Shown one piece after another: positions 34,200 to 48,115 of a stretch of DNA of 64,000 nt; within the stretch, counting starts at the first letter, position 1, and every line of letters begins with the position of its first letter. Under the pieces are notes generated by a model. That model made no database searches and was not told the DNA's origin. It saw only the letters and a program-made list of their open reading frames with translations. The translations under genes were made by a program, and so were the position numbers. This DNA comes from Epinephelus fuscoguttatus. Lineage: Eukaryota > Chordata > Actinopteri > Perciformes > Serranidae. Location of the stretch: positions 25,647,643-25,711,642 of the forward strand of contig NC_064761.1 in the NCBI RefSeq assembly GCF_011397635.1, in the 5' to 3' direction.

Positions 34200-34511
34200 T
34201 GTAACCGGAAGTGGTGTGTTGAGCCCTGGACAGTTGGCTGGCTGCTTGTATGAAGGTTCAGGGAGGGAGGGACGCTCGTAGAAAACCCTGACACGCTAGC
34301 TTCATCAGAGTAGCTGCAAGGCAATTAACGTACAGCAGCGACGCACCGAGAGAGGGTGGCCACCGAAACTAATCAAAAGGGCCGTCCGGCACCTGAACCA
34401 TCAATCGGGTTTATGAGTTAAGGCGATCAATCAGCCTGCGGTTAACCTTCGGTGATACGCGGAAGCGTAATTCAACGTCAACGGGTCTTTTGACTTATTA
34501 TCGGTGACAAC
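34200..34511 (+). promoter_or_regulatory. ccdc50: ccdc50 promoter and 5' UTR (CpG-rich, TATA-less)
   Basis: CpG density rises sharply before the ccdc50 start codon (gacgctcg, cagcgacgcaccgag, atacgcggaagcg), and no TATA box is evident. An ETS-type site, accggaagtg (34204-34213), suits a housekeeping promoter. The exact start is not resolved. Confidence 0.5.
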
Positions 34512-37500
34512 ATGGCTGAATGTAACGTTAGCATCGACAAGAATAAACTACCTGGAGTGAAAGAGGGTAAAGTCTACAACATATTTACTGCTGCTAGCTG
34601 TTTAGCATCACACATATGTAGCTAGGTGACACAGGCGAGGCTAATGCTAACCTTGTGAACACAGGTGTTTCTCTTTGGTGTGATGGTTGTTAGCACAGCT
34701 TGCTAGTTGATGCTAGGTCAGTAGAGTTAATGCTGGAGTCAGGTAGCCAGCACTGATTAGACTTCTTAGCCTGGGTTACAGGCGTCGTGCCAGATTTGGT
34801 GTCAAAATCCGTCTCCAGGCAAGGCTGGAGGGCGAGACATTATTTTAGCAGCGAGAAAACAGGTTCCACTTCATGTTATACATGTTTGGATTATGGTGAA
34901 AGGGGTTGTGGGCAAAGGGACACACACTGATGGGTATACACAATCTGGCACGACACCGGTGTGTGTGAATTCAGTGTAGGAGCCAGGTAGCCTCAGTGCT
35001 GCCCACATGGAGGTGTTTGCCTGTTGTTATATGGAGGACAAGATGCTTTGTCTGTTGTGATGAGAGCACCTTTAACAGTGGCCTCTTCCTTTTGAATTAC
35101 ATATCTGACATACCCGGTTACACCTTGCCTTTGGTTGTAAAATCTGCAACTGCTTTGAAACATTATCTTGAAAGACTTTGTCACCCCTCCTCCCTCATAA
35201 TTTTTATAGCTCCCAAAACTTTGTGTGCTGGTACTGCACAGGCGCAGGTGGAAAGTGTTGCGTTCACGCTGAAGCAGGTTTTGGATGGGATGCTGTGCTG
35301 GAAGGAAGGACCCGTCCTGTTACTGCGAAGCAGCTGCTCAGCAGGATGCTTGTTATTCTGGTCAGAGAGAGAAGGAACGTGCATTGCCACTGCTTGGCTG
35401 GTCTGTAGAGGGAAAGACTGAGAAAGCTGCTGGAAAAGTTTAAGTTTCATCCCTCATGCGTTGGGAAAATAGTAAATATTGTGAGCTGTCGAGTTGTACT
35501 GCTGTACTGTAACTCACAGATGAACCGAGCTTGTGATTTGCCTTTTCCCTCTGCACATGGAGCACAAAGACTTGACTCTTGTGGTCCTTTGTGCATTGTG
35601 GTGTCAGGGTGATTTTCTGTTTCCAGCACAAAGGGATCAAAGGATGGTGTGAGAACTATAGCAGCTGTAATCCTTCTGTCACTTGCCAGTGTCATTAAAA
35701 CTAACCCCAGTTAAAAACAGCATTCTCCCTCAATGCTAACTCCTACGAGCTTTTGAGGAACCCAAATTGTTGAAAAGTAGTTCAAACGACTGGTTTGTAG
35801 AGCTATACCAGCCAAAACAAATCTCAGGTTTCTTGGCTAAGAAGATTAGGCATATGGTTGAAAAATGCTCTGTGTTAATCAAATCCCATACTGGTCGGAG
35901 GCAGTGAGTGGGGGGCTTTGTGGAGGTCTCGCCCTCCTCTTCACAGCATCTGTTTAAACCCAAGCATCCATGCAGTGTCCTCCCATCGTATTAAACCAGA
36001 CAATCTGGACCACTCATCAGTGTTGTCTTTGAGTCCCAGGCGTTTTGGTGCTTGTCAATAATGCACGCCAACACATAGTCATAGACTGTTGCCTGTTATT
36101 AATTTTTTATGGGGATGAAGTAATCTTTGTGAGAGCAGATGATGTGCTGTGGGCTTGGTAGTGTGAGGCTGAGTGTGGCTAGGCTCTGTAATAAAAGCTG
36201 TAAATACAATACAAGACAAGTGTCACAGAAAGGATTAACATGCAGACTATATATGATGTATGATGTGAGTAGTTCTCATTATGTAACAAGAGTAGGTAAA
36301 TGAAAGACTCTAAGGAAGTTAAATATTTCTTTATTTTGGTCTTCACTGAACAGAACCACAGCCAACAGCAAAGCGGTGTGTGGCTGCTTGCAAGATGAAA
36401 TCATGGCTTAACTTTGTCCTTCTATATTTGATGCAGTGATGTTTACACAAGATTTGCAGCTGAAGAAAAGTTTCTTAGTGCAGTATTATGAGAAATATGC
36501 TAAGCAGAGGGTAGGTAGATCCATGTCAACTGAACTGTAGAGGCACATGCTTTAGGGTACGTTCGCCCTACGCTATAAGGTCCACATCCATAATTAGCTG
36601 AGGCTGTAAGAAAGGTCTTAAAGGTCCCCTTAGCTTCCCCCGTCTCCTACACAGGAAACTGTCAGCATTTGAACACTGGGAGATCCACAATGTTCAAAAG
36701 AAGAAAAGCTGCCTCGTTTTTAGAACAGTTCAGATGGATGTGTGGTGATGGTATTGGGTTTTTTATGAGGAAAGCTCCCCTCCTACAAGCATTGTTTCCA
36801 GAATGAATGTTCACAGCACTTTGGCAGAGTCTGTAATATTGAAACTATTAACGGAAAGTCCGCTGGAGATTTTAGAGTTGTAGTGAAGATGGGAAAACAA
36901 GCAGTACAATATCTCACATTCTGTATGCAGATATTTGAGATCATGATTTTATCCATGCATGTGCAGTTTGAGTCAGTGAGCTTATGACTAAGATAATGGG
37001 CCTAGTAAAAAAAATCAGCTATAAATTGCTGCCAGAAACTTTAGTAAAATATGACTCACTGGTGGATCGGTTTGTTCAGATTTTTAGGTCTCATGCTGAC
37101 TGTGATATTTTAGGTTAGACCTGTATGATGTATATAACCACATGAGCATTTAGGATACATCATCTGATTTAAAATATACATAACTACATTTTCCTCTGTC
37201 TGTGCCTTGCTGATAAACACAATTAGTTTTTCGTTGTGGGAAGTTTTACACATGTACTGTATTTGCCTGCTTGTCACATTTTGTGGATTTAAACCAGCAC
37301 CTTGTCAGTAATAAACCTACTTCTCTCTTAATGCCTCTCGCAACTCTAAATAACTTTCAAGGAAGAGCTTAAGAGCTCCCTCAACATCAGTCTTTATTTA
37401 GGCTCTTACAGGCTAAGGGCGATCGTTCCTCATTCACAGTTTCACTTCGTCTTTACAGTCAGAAAATAAGCAAACCACACGCCACTAGACGTACAGTTTT

Positions 37501-39014
37501 TAAATGTCTCTTCATGTTAGCATCATGATATGAAACACATCTTTGGATTTTGCTTCGGTATCATCCGGTAGCCTCTCAGGGCAAATCCGTGCTTCACACT
37601 GTAAATTGTGTAATATTTATGGTAATACTAATTATGTTGCAATTTTTTTCATTACTTTTGCTGTGAAGCAGACTTATCAGCTCATCATATGAGTCACAAC
37701 ACCAGCAAGAGTAACTCTCCTAAGTTGCATCCATTTAGCCTGATTTCCTGTTCTTGATCGTGGGTCAGATTTTATTTATTTTTCTGTGTAAGCATGTGTG
37801 CGGGCAGATGGGCCGGATGTGACACACCTGAAACTGTGAATGTCAGATAGAGATCTAACATCTTAACTAACATACTTCAGAGTCTGAGTCGACAAGCATA
37901 CAGTAGTTGAAACTAATTCTAAACTTTGGCTTTCTCAGTACTCTTTTTCAATTTTCTTTTGTCTTTTTTCAGTGTGCCGAGACTTTGCTGTGCTGGAGGA
38001 CCACTGCCTGGCCTACAACCTTCAGGAGCAAGAAAGTAAGAAACTACACATTAGCCAGTGTTTTTTTGTTTGTTTGTTTGTTTGTTTTTTGTTTTTCACT
38101 CAACCAAATCGCACATGCAAATTCGTCTGCAACCTTTCGGTCCTTTTTCAGTTTCCAAGGGCCACTATCAACTAGTTTTCAACACGTGGCGCTGAGCAAA
38201 TCAAGTCTGCCTGGTGTAGATGGCCACTCACAGCTCAGTAGTACCAGCCAATCACAGCACATTATGGCAGAACTTGGCTGCAGCCTTATTTGCTGTTTTC
38301 AAAAATGCCTCAAGGGCCCCACATTAGATCAAGAGTTGTGATTGGCCTGGGAAGGGGAACCAGACGCATCTCCCAGAGCAAATAAAACATGAGCTCACAG
38401 ATTTGTCTGGTTTCCAGACAGTATGTTATCCCCTTAAGAGACAGGTATCTCCAGCTTCAAACAGGGGACGTCTGCTTCAAACAGATACTGTAGGTCTGTT
38501 CCCTTTCCCCTGACAGTCTGTTTAAACACTTAAGTCATTTATTATTGTAATGTTTTCTGCATCAGACCGTTGCGTCACTGTAGACTGTTTTGTCTAGCTG
38601 CCCTGCTGCATTCCTCCTCTAGGTCACCTAATGCTTACCTTGCAAAAGAACAAACTATGAATGATGGTTTTAAGAACGTTGCAGTAGGAAATGAATGTGG
38701 TCCACGATGCTCCTCTTTTTTCCTTCTGGAAAATTTGTCAAGTCTAACAAACTGCAGCGTCAGTGGCTGCAGCCTGCTAAAGCCTACATAAACCCTGCTT
38801 CAGCCACACAGTTAACTGTGTGAATAGTGCAGGATGCCACAACGATACTGTATCAGGGCAGGGCTGAGGCAGACTACAGTGGGCTGGTGCATGTGATTTG
38901 TTTGGATCACACTCATTTGTGTGTGCCGCAGCTGTAGCACAGAGAAGCTGGATCTGAAGTTAAACGGCACAGTCAGCTCAGCAAGGGAACACTCTGTGAG
39001 ACACTATTGTCTCT

Positions 39015-39063
<49 letters not shown>

Positions 39064-42000
39064 TGTAAAGGAACATTTTGTGTGTACGTGTTGTGCAAGT
39101 GTTTGTCCCTGCATGCCTCATTAGATTAGCTGGTGCTTTTATGTGAGCTCATACGTGTGTAATTAGCCGGCATCTTTTTCACGTGAGTTAAAAGGCACTT
39201 TGGGGACTCACTAAGGAGGGTTTGTTCCCATGCTGCTGAATCCCCCCGCCCCCATAAGTGCATTAAATGAATTTCTGAAATATTATCATCATTATAAGAT
39301 TAATATTATTTTGCTTCAGGGTTTTTTTGTCGTTGAAATTCTCTCAGGAACTGCTCGCGCCTCTCTGTCTGTTGTCTCCTGCTGGATTGGGTTGGAGCGA
39401 GACTTTGTGACCCAGACATGAATGAATGAAAGAATCAACACAAATTAATATTTGCAGATGGCTAATAGCCACCACACCTCCTCATATCCTTCACCTGCAC
39501 ACGCACATAAAGAAATGACAGGAAGCAACGGAAAGAGGCTTCAGCTATGAGGCTATGCAAGAACTTAGGGTGCTCTGCTCTCAGGCCTAGAGTTGTCTTG
39601 CTTTGGTCTGAATCAGGGACTAATTTTATGACAAAGTTGCATAATTGCCTCGAGTTGGTTTGTGTTCTCACAGCAGCATTTACAGTACAAGTGAACCAGA
39701 TAAAATGCCTTGCACAAGAGAGCTGCTTTTGACTGGTCAGAATTTCCATGTGGGAAAAATCCAGGAAGTAAACAAAACATTGAAGGAGAGTACACTTGCA
39801 GGATAAATGTGACACTTTCTAATGTCACAATGGAAGGACAACTACGCAGGTTGATTTTAGCGCTGCTCATCGTGGACTATATTGCTGTCATTGCTCATTT
39901 TAGTCAAACCATACAGTTTGAAAACGAAGCGCGGCTCCAACTAGAAAACAATGTTTTGATGCATTGGATGTGCTGAATGTGCATATTAAGGCAGCACAGG
40001 AGGAGGTGCACATTAATAATCCTCCAGGACTGTAACATGCTCATGTTTAACCCAAACAATGTGTAATGCAACTGCAGTTGGTTCGGTTCAGATGTGTTTG
40101 GTGAGCTTTTGATTTGCAGGGATTGATAAATACAGAGTGTAGACAGTCGTAACATGAGCACAATAGTTTAGTTTTTTTTAATGTTTCCATAAATATGTCA
40201 TTCCGAGTCACCATTAGAGCAAATTTTGCAACAAGCTCTACAAGAAATAAGGCCAGATGTCACCCAGCTGTACCCTAAGTGCAGATCAGGCTCTGTTTTA
40301 GCTGTGATTAATTGGACTTTGGCCGCCTGTCCATGTGCTGTCATTAACCCTTTAAAAGCCTTTGTGATCCATGACCGAGGCTCATCTCCCTTTGCTCCCT
40401 TTGTTGCTGCACTAACTGATCTGCACTGAGCTGGAAAAATCGTTGTTTCGCTTTTGACCCAGGAGGTCACTGAGGAGAATGCTGGCTGACAAAGCCTGAT
40501 AGTTTTCTTAATGTGCAGTGTCCCTTTTTTCCTGGATCACATCAACAGATGGCCGTCCCAAAAGAGGCTTTTTAGTGCAATCACTTTGAGATAACGTGGA
40601 GTTAAAGCTGGCTTTTATTTCCATTTAAAATGCTGAGAGTGAAGCATCCAAATGTCGCATGGAAAACATTTCTTTATGGTTGTGTCAGCACTTGGCGTGT
40701 TTGTTTCTGGAATGTGTTTCCCCTGTTTCAGTGTGCAGCTCTTCACTGATATGTCTGAGGTTCAGATAGTCCAGCTTTCTAACCTTAATTCCCCTTTTGC
40801 TCAATGATGCGAGACCTCTTCAAGGTTGAGTTTGTTGAATGAACGAATGTCATGATGTTTGGTCTTTTTTTTTTTTTTTTTTTTTTGCTGCCTTGAAAAT
40901 GAATCAATTTCCCTGTTGAAAAATATGGCAGCGGATAAATGATAGCCCTATCTTAAGTTGTGACATCAGTTTTTCCCCTCAGATATTTTTTCGTAAGGTG
41001 TCATAAACTTAAACAATTGATCGGCGTCATCCAAAAAAAAATCAATGTCAACCCCTTGACTTTTTATCAGGTTGCCACAGCTGTGACTCACAGTTTCCTC
41101 TTTCAGTCCCACCGGTCAGAAAGCAGAAACTTTATGGAGCCTCTCTCGGGTAAATTGCCAAACGTAATTTGGTCCTCTTCACATGAAAGCTGGGAACAGA
41201 TCGATAGCCAGGTGAAACAGAGCTGAGCGAGTGAGTGATGCTCTCCATGCTCACCAAGTGTTCGATGTGCGTCAGCAAGTAGGATTTATCATCTGTTATG
41301 GCCCACAACGTGCCATCACACAACCTTGGAACGGCACCTCAGCTGTGAACATTCATTTCTCAGTGACTAAGAGCGCTCTCTGTTTATCACCAAAGACTGA
41401 AGCGTCTGTGTCCTCAATGTTTATCTTGTTCTGTTCAGACCATCACAACACTACTGCTCCTCAGAGGAAAACATCAAGAACGTGTGGATCTGTAAATAAA
41501 CTCCACAGCACTATGCTGCCCATCACTCATCTAATTCCTCTTCACTAGTGCAGTCCAGTCAGCTGACCTACTCCTGTTGGTTTGTATGTATATGTTTTAA
41601 GAGCAGTGCTTATATGTTTGTGTCTAACAGTCGAGAGCCACTTGGCGTCAAACGTCAACAAGAGCCGTCTGGTGCAGAAAGACTTGCAGGTGGCCAAGAA
41701 GCTGCAGGAGGAGGAGGATCAGAGGGCCAAGGTCCAGACCCAGAAACACCATGTTGAAATGTGAGTGTTTCTCACACACCAACACACAGTTATGAATACC
41801 ACTCAGCCACAACATTAAAGCTACTGAAGTGACGTGAGTGACATTGATCATCTCGTTACAATGCAATGATCTGCTGGGAAACCTTGGGTCCTGGCATTCA
41901 TGTAGATGCCACCTGACATGCACCACCCACCCAAACACTGTTGCTAGCCAAGTGCACCCCTTCATGATGGCAGTGGCCTCCCCAGCAGAGTGATGCGCCA

Positions 42001-45000
42001 TGCCACATCAGAAAGCTGACAGAAAGCCCAAGGTGTCAATCTGGCCTTTCAGATTCCCAAGATCCCAATCCAGTCAAGCAGTCATGGGACGGACAACCAC
42101 TGAGAATGTCCTGTGGTGTTTAGCATTAGGGTGTTGGCGGCGTATACTTTGATTCCTGTGGGTTGTGTGCTGAAGTACCCGGACTTCCTACAGACCCTTA
42201 ATCGGATTGGTATCTGCGGAATTTGGAGGCCAAGGTGATACCTTGAGCTCTTTGTCGCATTCCTTGGGTCATTATATGCATTATAACAAGATGAACAATG
42301 TGATTCACTTTAGTACAATTCCATTGGGAGAAACTGATAATAAAACTGTACACAAACACTGTATAAGTTAATTGCACATATATAATATGATAAATTACAC
42401 TAGATTTAGCATTTACTGGAAAGCGCTTATCTGGTTGTAATTTTATTTAATCATCTAGGTGTAGCTGTAACCATCCTAAATGTAGAATCATGAATTTGTA
42501 TTGGTCTAATTCCTGAAATTAAATGACCCTCAAACACTTCATGAAGTCACCAGAATACTTTTGCAGTGATAGCTGTGTACAGTATTCGCCGCTTCGTTGA
42601 TAGCATCTGTTTCAGATTAGTGTAATCTCATGTAATTACTCCCAAACCCTATAACCAGACAGATTTATGCTTCACCAGCAAACTGATCCATCACTCCTGC
42701 TGTAGATAACTCCAAAATGATTTATCGTTCAGAGCAGGTTTAACCCTTTTATTGTCATAAATTAGCAGGTCAGGTCTTTCATTCACTACCAGCTTGTCTA
42801 TGCTCTTTCATTCAGTTTGAGCTAGAGGGCATAGATGTGAATGTTTGGCTTTGTTGTCCAGGTTAGATATACTTTTGATCACTGAGGAGACTGGGTTATA
42901 CATTCAGTATCCACAAGATGCAGCTGACTTTAATGTCTGCGCTCAGTTTGTGTTAACAAAAGATCACGAAATACGCATTTTTCCAGCATTACTGAAAAAG
43001 AGAGGGAGCCTGTCTTCAGCTTGATGTGTTGTTTTAATAAACACAGAGGAGAAAACACAAGCAGCCCAAGCAGATACTTCACAGTTTTTGTGGTCTCTGT
43101 GCGGTGTCCCCATAGCCCTGATATATAATCATCTTTTCTGTTGGGTTTGGGTCAGTTTCAGCTGCACGTCAAAAGCTATGCAGACATTTAGTAGTGGGAT
43201 TGCATCCCCAGAGAGAGGCCAGATGCTCCTCCACGATGCAGGCAGGCCAGTACTGCTTGTCATGCTGCACACTGCCATCCACCCTGCACCTTCCAATGCC
43301 ACTTCAGATACACCCACTCTTGAGTAGCTTAACAAAACACACACAGTATCACTTAATATCTTAGTATGATCTGTTGAAGGCATGCTACACACCATTTACT
43401 TTTGTCAGTTTAAGTCCTCCTGAGCTGTTGGCTGCTCGGGTCAAATACAGGTGCGACACAAGCTAGTTAAGCTGTCACTGGTCCTTTTAAGTAAAGCATT
43501 ACACTTGTGTGCATCAACACTCACAAACTGGGAATAATCTTTAATAACAGCCCTCCAGGCAGATGGTGTTGTTATCAAAATCACGTCTTTAAAGACGTAA
43601 GTGAGCCAAAGCGAGCTGTTAAGATCAACATCGCATCAGGCGAGAATATTCCTGCTCTTGCCTGAAGCACACACTCTGCACGCTCTCAAAACATATTAAA
43701 TAACTTCAGTGTCTTATGTAGTGCGTTCACTGCTCTGTCTCTCTCTGGTGTTACATGATTAACTCAACTGTTGTGCAGATATTACTTCACTGTGGGTTCA
43801 TTCATGTATACTACATTGTGAATTTATATTTTCACAATTAGGAAATGTCATGTATTTAGTGTTATTAAGTCTTAGTTTGCTGTAGGCTAGAGGCTAGAGT
43901 TATCTTTAACATCATGGCACGTTAGGCTTAAATGTACTCTATAGCTCCTTTCCAACTGGATGAAAAAGCCACTTATACCCACAAACATCTGGCTTTTGTC
44001 TTTAGTGGGAAAGGTTACAACTGCCATTCATTCCTGAGACAAATTGCTCTGCAGTATTCATGGGTATTTATTGGCTCCAGCTCCTGTCAGCCGTGATGGA
44101 AACATGACACCGGGGTAGATCACTAATTTGTGCCCCTTTGTGGCACGATGCAATGACAGGCCACCACAAACTGCGTCTGTCTCCATCCAAGCAGCACTTT
44201 CGTCTGCGCTGAGTTTGAAATACATACAAAAAAGGAACAGATACAAAAAGGAAGCAACTAACATTTTCTCTGGCCTCTTTTTACTTTTCTTTTTTACTGT
44301 TACAACGCCGTTGTGTGGTGCGTTTGTGACATCAAAGGTGACACATCAGTAAAAAAAAATAAAAATAAAAAATAAGAGATATAAGAAAGGCATACTTGTT
44401 ACTGCAGGCCATGGAAAATGAGTCTATCATCTATTTTAAGGGGTTTCCCCACTTTTAAAAAATCTGCACATACACACTAATTTTGGTGCAAAAGAGTAAA
44501 TATGATGTGTAGTATCTAAAGAAGTGAGATAATAGTATTGAGGATCAGAAGGATGGCAGCTGAAGCATCAGCAGAAAGTACTCAGAAAGAGAGACATTGA
44601 AGTACTAAACAAATATCTTGGAGAGAAACACAGGAACAAAGATAATCCTCCACATTCTTCCTCATACAATTACATTCGTTACTAATTAAACATTGTAAGT
44701 TAGAGCTTGTATTGTTATCCATAAGCTATTACCAGTTGTATATATGTTGTAATATTCTCCAAAATCCCTCCCTATGTACACATGAACCTTGGTAACGTCA
44801 GTGAGCGTCAAGACATTGAGATCGCCCAGGAAATTCAGGATCAACTGGTCCGACAGGCAGAACAACAGCGACAACAGGAAGAGAAGGATGCGGTAAGAAA
44901 CACGCACCCATACTGACATTTCTGCCCAGTCAAGCACAATGGTGGTCACATGCTGCCTTCAATGACCTCTAGTATCGATGTTCTGTACTGGGTGGGTCAT

Positions 45001-48000
45001 TCCACTTGAATCATCACCTTGTTTGTGCCTCTTCATTGTGTTAATGGAATGACGGCTACAGTCACCTGACCTGTATTTTTTTCCACAATGTTTATACCCT
45101 ACTTAAGAGCAGAGATTTAAGTTTATTATTATACACACAATGAGATTAGACAAAGGGATATGGTTCAGTAGGGGTCCATAAATAAATAATTTGACATGTA
45201 AGGTATTACATGTATAGTCCTCAAGGGTGGGCTCCACCATTTTTAAAATTGACAGTGAATCTTTCAAAATAGCTGAGATGCCACGGATTATTTCTTGCCC
45301 TAAATTGAGGAAATGCTGGGTCTCATCGCTCTGTGGTTCTGTGGGAAAAAAATGCACTAATTGGCCCAAGTTTGGCACACACATCAGGGACAGATGCATC
45401 TTGCCACAGTAATTTGTGTGAAGCTACACTGACTGGCAAAAGAGAAAAACTGCAACTCAAACCAAAGTGACATATTTGTCACAGATCGGCTCAAACAGAG
45501 ACTTTTTTCATTCACCCGTGGGACGACATGTTTACTGTGGCCTTGTTTGTTTGTAGGCCATCGCTCGTAAGCTGCAGGAGAAGGAGATGAAAGAGGAAAA
45601 GAGGAGACAGAAGCAGCTGGAAGCAAACTTTGAGGAGGAGTACTTTGAGGATCACGGAGGTAGGGAGAGCACGAGTGGCTCATGTTGATGTGTGGCTGTT
45701 TCTATGTGTGTGTGTGTGTGTCTGTCTGTCTGTCTGTCTGTCTCCTCTCTGTCAGGACACGAGAAGATATAGCTCCTCTCCCGTGGATTGGTATTTTTTC
45801 AGCTCAGGATGTGTGAGGGTGTGCTTTTGATGCTGCACAGTGCTGGAGATTGTGGCTGACTCGAGGCAATGATTTTGGAATGCATTTATAAGCTTATAAT
45901 TAACCTTGAAGGGAGGCTTACATGTTCCTACAGAGAAATAATTTGTCATTTCGCTCCCATTCAAGAGCAAACACCGGCGTAAATGGGTTTAACAGTGCTC
46001 CAGTTTTAAGATCCAGCTAGAATGTGCATTGATAGCAGATTTTACCTCAGATATTAAATGAATATCTGGTTAGTGGGTAATGAATGCATTGAGGAAAGCA
46101 TTTAGATGTCACATACCCGCAAATCTGTATTTGTTATGCTTCTATAACATATTTGTCCCAGTGTCACATATTGGAATCTGTTTCAAGTCTTTTCACGCAC
46201 ACGTCACCCGACTGCGTGATTCATCCCACTGGAGGTCTGTTTATTTTCTGCTGAAAGAAAAACAGCAGCTCATTTATAATCTCCCTCTCTTCTTTGACTT
46301 CTTTGTAAATAGTGTAACCCTGTGTCAGGTAACCTGCGCAGGCAATTCACCTTAAGATCGGGGTTGATCCTACATCCTGCGTCATCTCCATGTTGACAAA
46401 TGCAGGTTCAATTATGGTTCTTTTTATAGTAAAGTGCTATCAGCTTGTCAGCATGAGAACGGCAGCAGTCTGACAGTGTGTGGCTTGGTCTGAATGCAGT
46501 TTTAGTTCTTGACCCGTAGGTGTGACTTTGAGTATAAGAGGAAAGCATATTTCACACACTTATAATGTTCCCTTCTGACTCATAAAAGTTTGGCTTTTTT
46601 CTCCGCAGCTTTGTCAGCCTGCTGACTCTAATCTGGCAGATTGACTCCCAGTTTTGCTGCTTCAACCCTTGGCCATGTTGTGTTTGGATTTTGTTTGTGT
46701 TCAGCATACACACCATACTCATATCATTCCAAGATGGTTAGCAGAGGAGGAAAATAACAATCAGTCTCGACTTTCTCTGCTTTGCTTTTCGGTGCCTAGG
46801 GCCCAGTTGTTCAGAAGTAATCTGATCAAATTTCGGCTTTCAAATTGGATCAAATCATACAGTAGGGTTGTTCAAATGAAATAAAGGATTCTGAAATTGT
46901 ATTAGTGGTAAAACTTTTGAATTTGTCAAATAATGCAACATTTGACTCATGTCATAGACAGACAGACAGATAGATATTCTGCACTTCATTTGTTTGTGTT
47001 TCTAGTCAAAGTAGATAAAATAGATGTGAGCGATTATACTTGATGTATCGTGGCTTGTTTCACTTGACATGTATAAAAAAAACTGCATCGCAAACAGTAA
47101 AAATTATCACCTCATTTTTAACTCGCCGGTACAAGACATGCTTCAGCGTTTCAGTTCTCCTTTGCTCTTTATGACTCTCTTTCTCTCAAACACAAAAAGA
47201 AAAAAAAGACCCAAACGTGATTCATCACACACTCCTACACTCCTCCAGGCCACTCTCTTCTGGCCGATAGTGTGTGAGCAGGTGAGGCGTGTGTTTTTGT
47301 ATCTGCGGAGCTGCAAACCACCACTCTTTAGTCACATTTTGCAACCATGGAGCACCAGTGCAAGAGGAGTTTAAGGTTTTTCTATCTCTCAGCGTTTCAG
47401 GATATGAGTGGAAGTTAAACATGGGATGCAAAACAGGACAGAAGGACAGGCACAGTGGTAAACAAAGACTAACTGCTGTAGAGGTGTGGTTTAGAGAGTG
47501 CAGTGTCTCTGTCTGCACTTTGTTGACATAAACACAACTGCGAAAATGTCCCCAGCTGTCAGTCTACCTGTCCTGTTGTGTCTGTATAGATCACCAGCTG
47601 TCCAGGTGCTTTACCTCCATCTAAAGATGTCACACATGGCAGGTGGTCAGGATACAGCCTCAGTTCGTCCTTGCTGACCGTGCAACTCTGCCCTGCTGTA
47701 TTTATACTAGAATATTTGTGCCACTGCCAAGCTCACTATGTTTGCAGTATTGCCTTGCAAGTTGCATAACTGCTCACCTATAATGTCCCTACTCTTTGTG
47801 TGTGTGTGTGCATTCAACTGTGGCAGTGTGAATGTACACACAGTAGAACAGAGATTCAGCTCCTTTGTTTACCCTCCATCTATCAGGCCTGACGTCACAG
47901 TGAGTGATCAGATACATTTCATACAGGTTACAGGTTTGTCACTCTGCACAAAGTGTTCAGCTTGAGGCTCGATCTCTGAGCAGTTTCACCATCTTGTGCT

Positions 48001-48062
48001 TGTGAGTATTTCATTTTAAATCTCCGTCCCACTAGTTTTTATATCCTCCTTAGGCACATGGG

Positions 48063-48115
<53 letters not shown>

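Noticed and set aside
34996-35421. 141-residue ORF in ccdc50 intron 1
   Set aside because: Several frames are open at once, and there is no signal peptide, domain or splice support; it lies within a normal long first intron.
39019-39062. Regular repeats considered as CRISPR-like array (also 48065-48113)
   Set aside because: Plain dinucleotide microsatellites in introns, with no spacers; a vertebrate genome is not expected to carry CRISPR.
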